Source of the DNA: Cellulosimicrobium cellulans
GTDB taxonomy: Bacteria; Actinomycetota; Actinomycetes; Actinomycetales; Cellulomonadaceae
Direction of reading: 5' to 3'
NCBI RefSeq assembly: GCF_024124905.1
Contig: NZ_JAMXST010000006.1
Span: 1-64,000, forward strand
Length of the DNA stretch: 64,000 nucleotides
Below, one piece after another: positions 63,457 to 64,000 of this stretch (the stretch's first letter is position 1; every line of letters begins with the position of its first letter). A program made the position numbers and the translations under genes. The notes below the pieces were generated by a model. The model was not told where the DNA came from and made no database searches. It worked only from the letters and a program-made list of their open reading frames with translations.

Positions 63457-64000
63457 TCACGCCCCGAGCGCGGCGGCCTTGCGGCGCAGCAGGTCCTGCT
63501 CGCGCGCGTTCGGGCACAGCCGCACCGCGAGCTCGTACTCCGCGCGCGCCTCCTCGACGCGGCCGAGGCGGCCGAGCAGCTCGGCGCGCACGCTCGGCAG
63601 GAGGTGGAACCCGGGCAGACGGTCGGTCGCGACGAGCTCGTCGACGATCCGCAGCGCCGGCGCCGGGCCGTGCGCCATCGCGACGGCCACGGCCCGGTTG
63701 AGCTCCACGACGGGCGACGGCGCGAGCCGTCCCAGCGCCTCGTAGAGGAGGACGACGCGGTCCCAGTCCGTCTCCTCGACCGACGCGGCGACCGCGTGGC
63801 ACTCGGCGATCGCGGCCTGGAGGCCGTAGGCGCCGCGCCCGTGACCGGGCGACCCGACCGCGTCGGCGCGGGCCAGCGCCGCGCGACCGCGCCGGATCGC
63901 GGACCGGTCCCAGCGCCGTCGGTCCTGGTCCGCGAGCAGCACGGGGTCGCCGTCGGGCGTGGTGCGGGCGGGGAACCGCGCGGCGGTGAGCTCGAGGAGC
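63457..64000 (-). CDS. ECF42-type sigma factor, C-terminal part (5' end beyond window)
   Basis: Only the last 181 codons are in the window. They contain the ECF42 helical extension: LLELTAARFPARTTPDGDPVLLADQDRRRWDRS, GAYGLQAAIAECHA, TDWDRVVLLYEALGRLAPSPVVELNRAVAVAMAHGPAPAL and a C-terminal TPR-like stretch ending DLLRRKAAALGA. It lines up closely with the ends of the sigma factors at 1692 and 36572. Sigma regions 2 and 4 and any YCII neighbour lie outside, to the right. Confidence 0.85.
   Translation of the reverse strand, partial: LLELTAARFPARTTPDGDPVLLADQDRRRWDRSAIRRGRAALARADAVGSPGHGRGAYGLQAAIAECHAVAASVEETDWDRVVLLYEALGRLAPSPVVELNRAVAVAMAHGPAPALRIVDELVATDRLPGFHLLPSVRAELLGRLGRVEEARAEYELAVRLCPNAREQDLLRRKAAALGA

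Overview
This window comes from a high-GC (well above 70 %) Gram-positive actinobacterium. The coding signals are typical of that group: many GTG starts, strong GGAGG ribosome sites, start/stop overlaps of the ATGA and GTGA type, twin-arginine-free secretion signals and lipoboxes. The gene content (CBM2b-carrying GH10 xylanase, many LacI repressors, xylose and glucuronate catabolism, GH30 and GH42 enzymes, ECF42 sigma factors) suggests a plant-polymer degrader of the Cellulomonas / Cellulosimicrobium / Isoptericola type (Micrococcales). The genus is an inference.

Layout. 1-1474: secreted GH10 xylanase with tandem xylan-binding modules, cut by the left edge. 1692-3581: an ECF42 sigma operon with a YCII/DGPF protein and a small unknown protein. 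3793-6448: glucuronate isomerase uxaC, divergent from a LacI repressor. 6603-9992: a very large secreted protein joining PA14, a sugar-dehydrogenase-like beta-propeller, CBM6 and a 3-keto-disaccharide-hydrolase (DUF1080) domain. 10147-17008: its LacI regulator, a LarE C-terminal remnant, and an operon of sugar-phosphate isomerase, NMT1-type ABC transporter and Gfo/Idh dehydrogenase. 17194-19952: uxuB-uxuA, carrying the same operator pair as uxaC. 19984-24675: quinone oxidoreductase, ECF41-like sigma factor, PPOX flavoprotein, membrane protein and a stand-alone KAS III.

24676-25480 is a gene-free stretch rich in inverted repeats. 25481-33405 holds three secreted proteins with discoidin (CBM32-like) modules and a divergent LacI. 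33519-36533: SDR, MmyB-type regulator and aldo-keto reductase. 36572-39346: a second ECF42/YCII pair and an orphan ABC ATPase. 39608-42729: a bacteriophytochrome fused to a PP2C phosphatase, facing an anti-sigma kinase and STAS antagonist. 42940-53520: a galactan-type locus with GH30 endo-galactanase, GH42 beta-galactosidase, sugar ABC transporter and LacI. 53962-57597: a solitary KAP/YobI-like membrane NTPase with atypical base composition, the best candidate for an undescribed (possibly anti-phage) system. 58226-62357: xylR-xylA-xylB. 62442-64000: a small secreted protein, tRNA methyltransferase TrmL and the end of a third ECF42 sigma factor.

How it works together. Xylan is cut by the GH10 enzyme; xylose goes through XylA/XylB and glucuronate through UxaC, UxuB and UxuA under one LacI regulon, read from identical operator pairs 57 bp apart. 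Arabinogalactan side chains are probably handled by the GH30/GH42/ABC cluster. Two kinds of 3'-end palindrome recur. One family (GAGGTAGAGC type) supplies the stop codons of several genes. The other is a conserved 45-nt core enclosed by stems whose sequence varies but stays complementary; it sits downstream of three genes in the same relative orientation. No rRNA, tRNA, CRISPR array or transposase gene was recognised.
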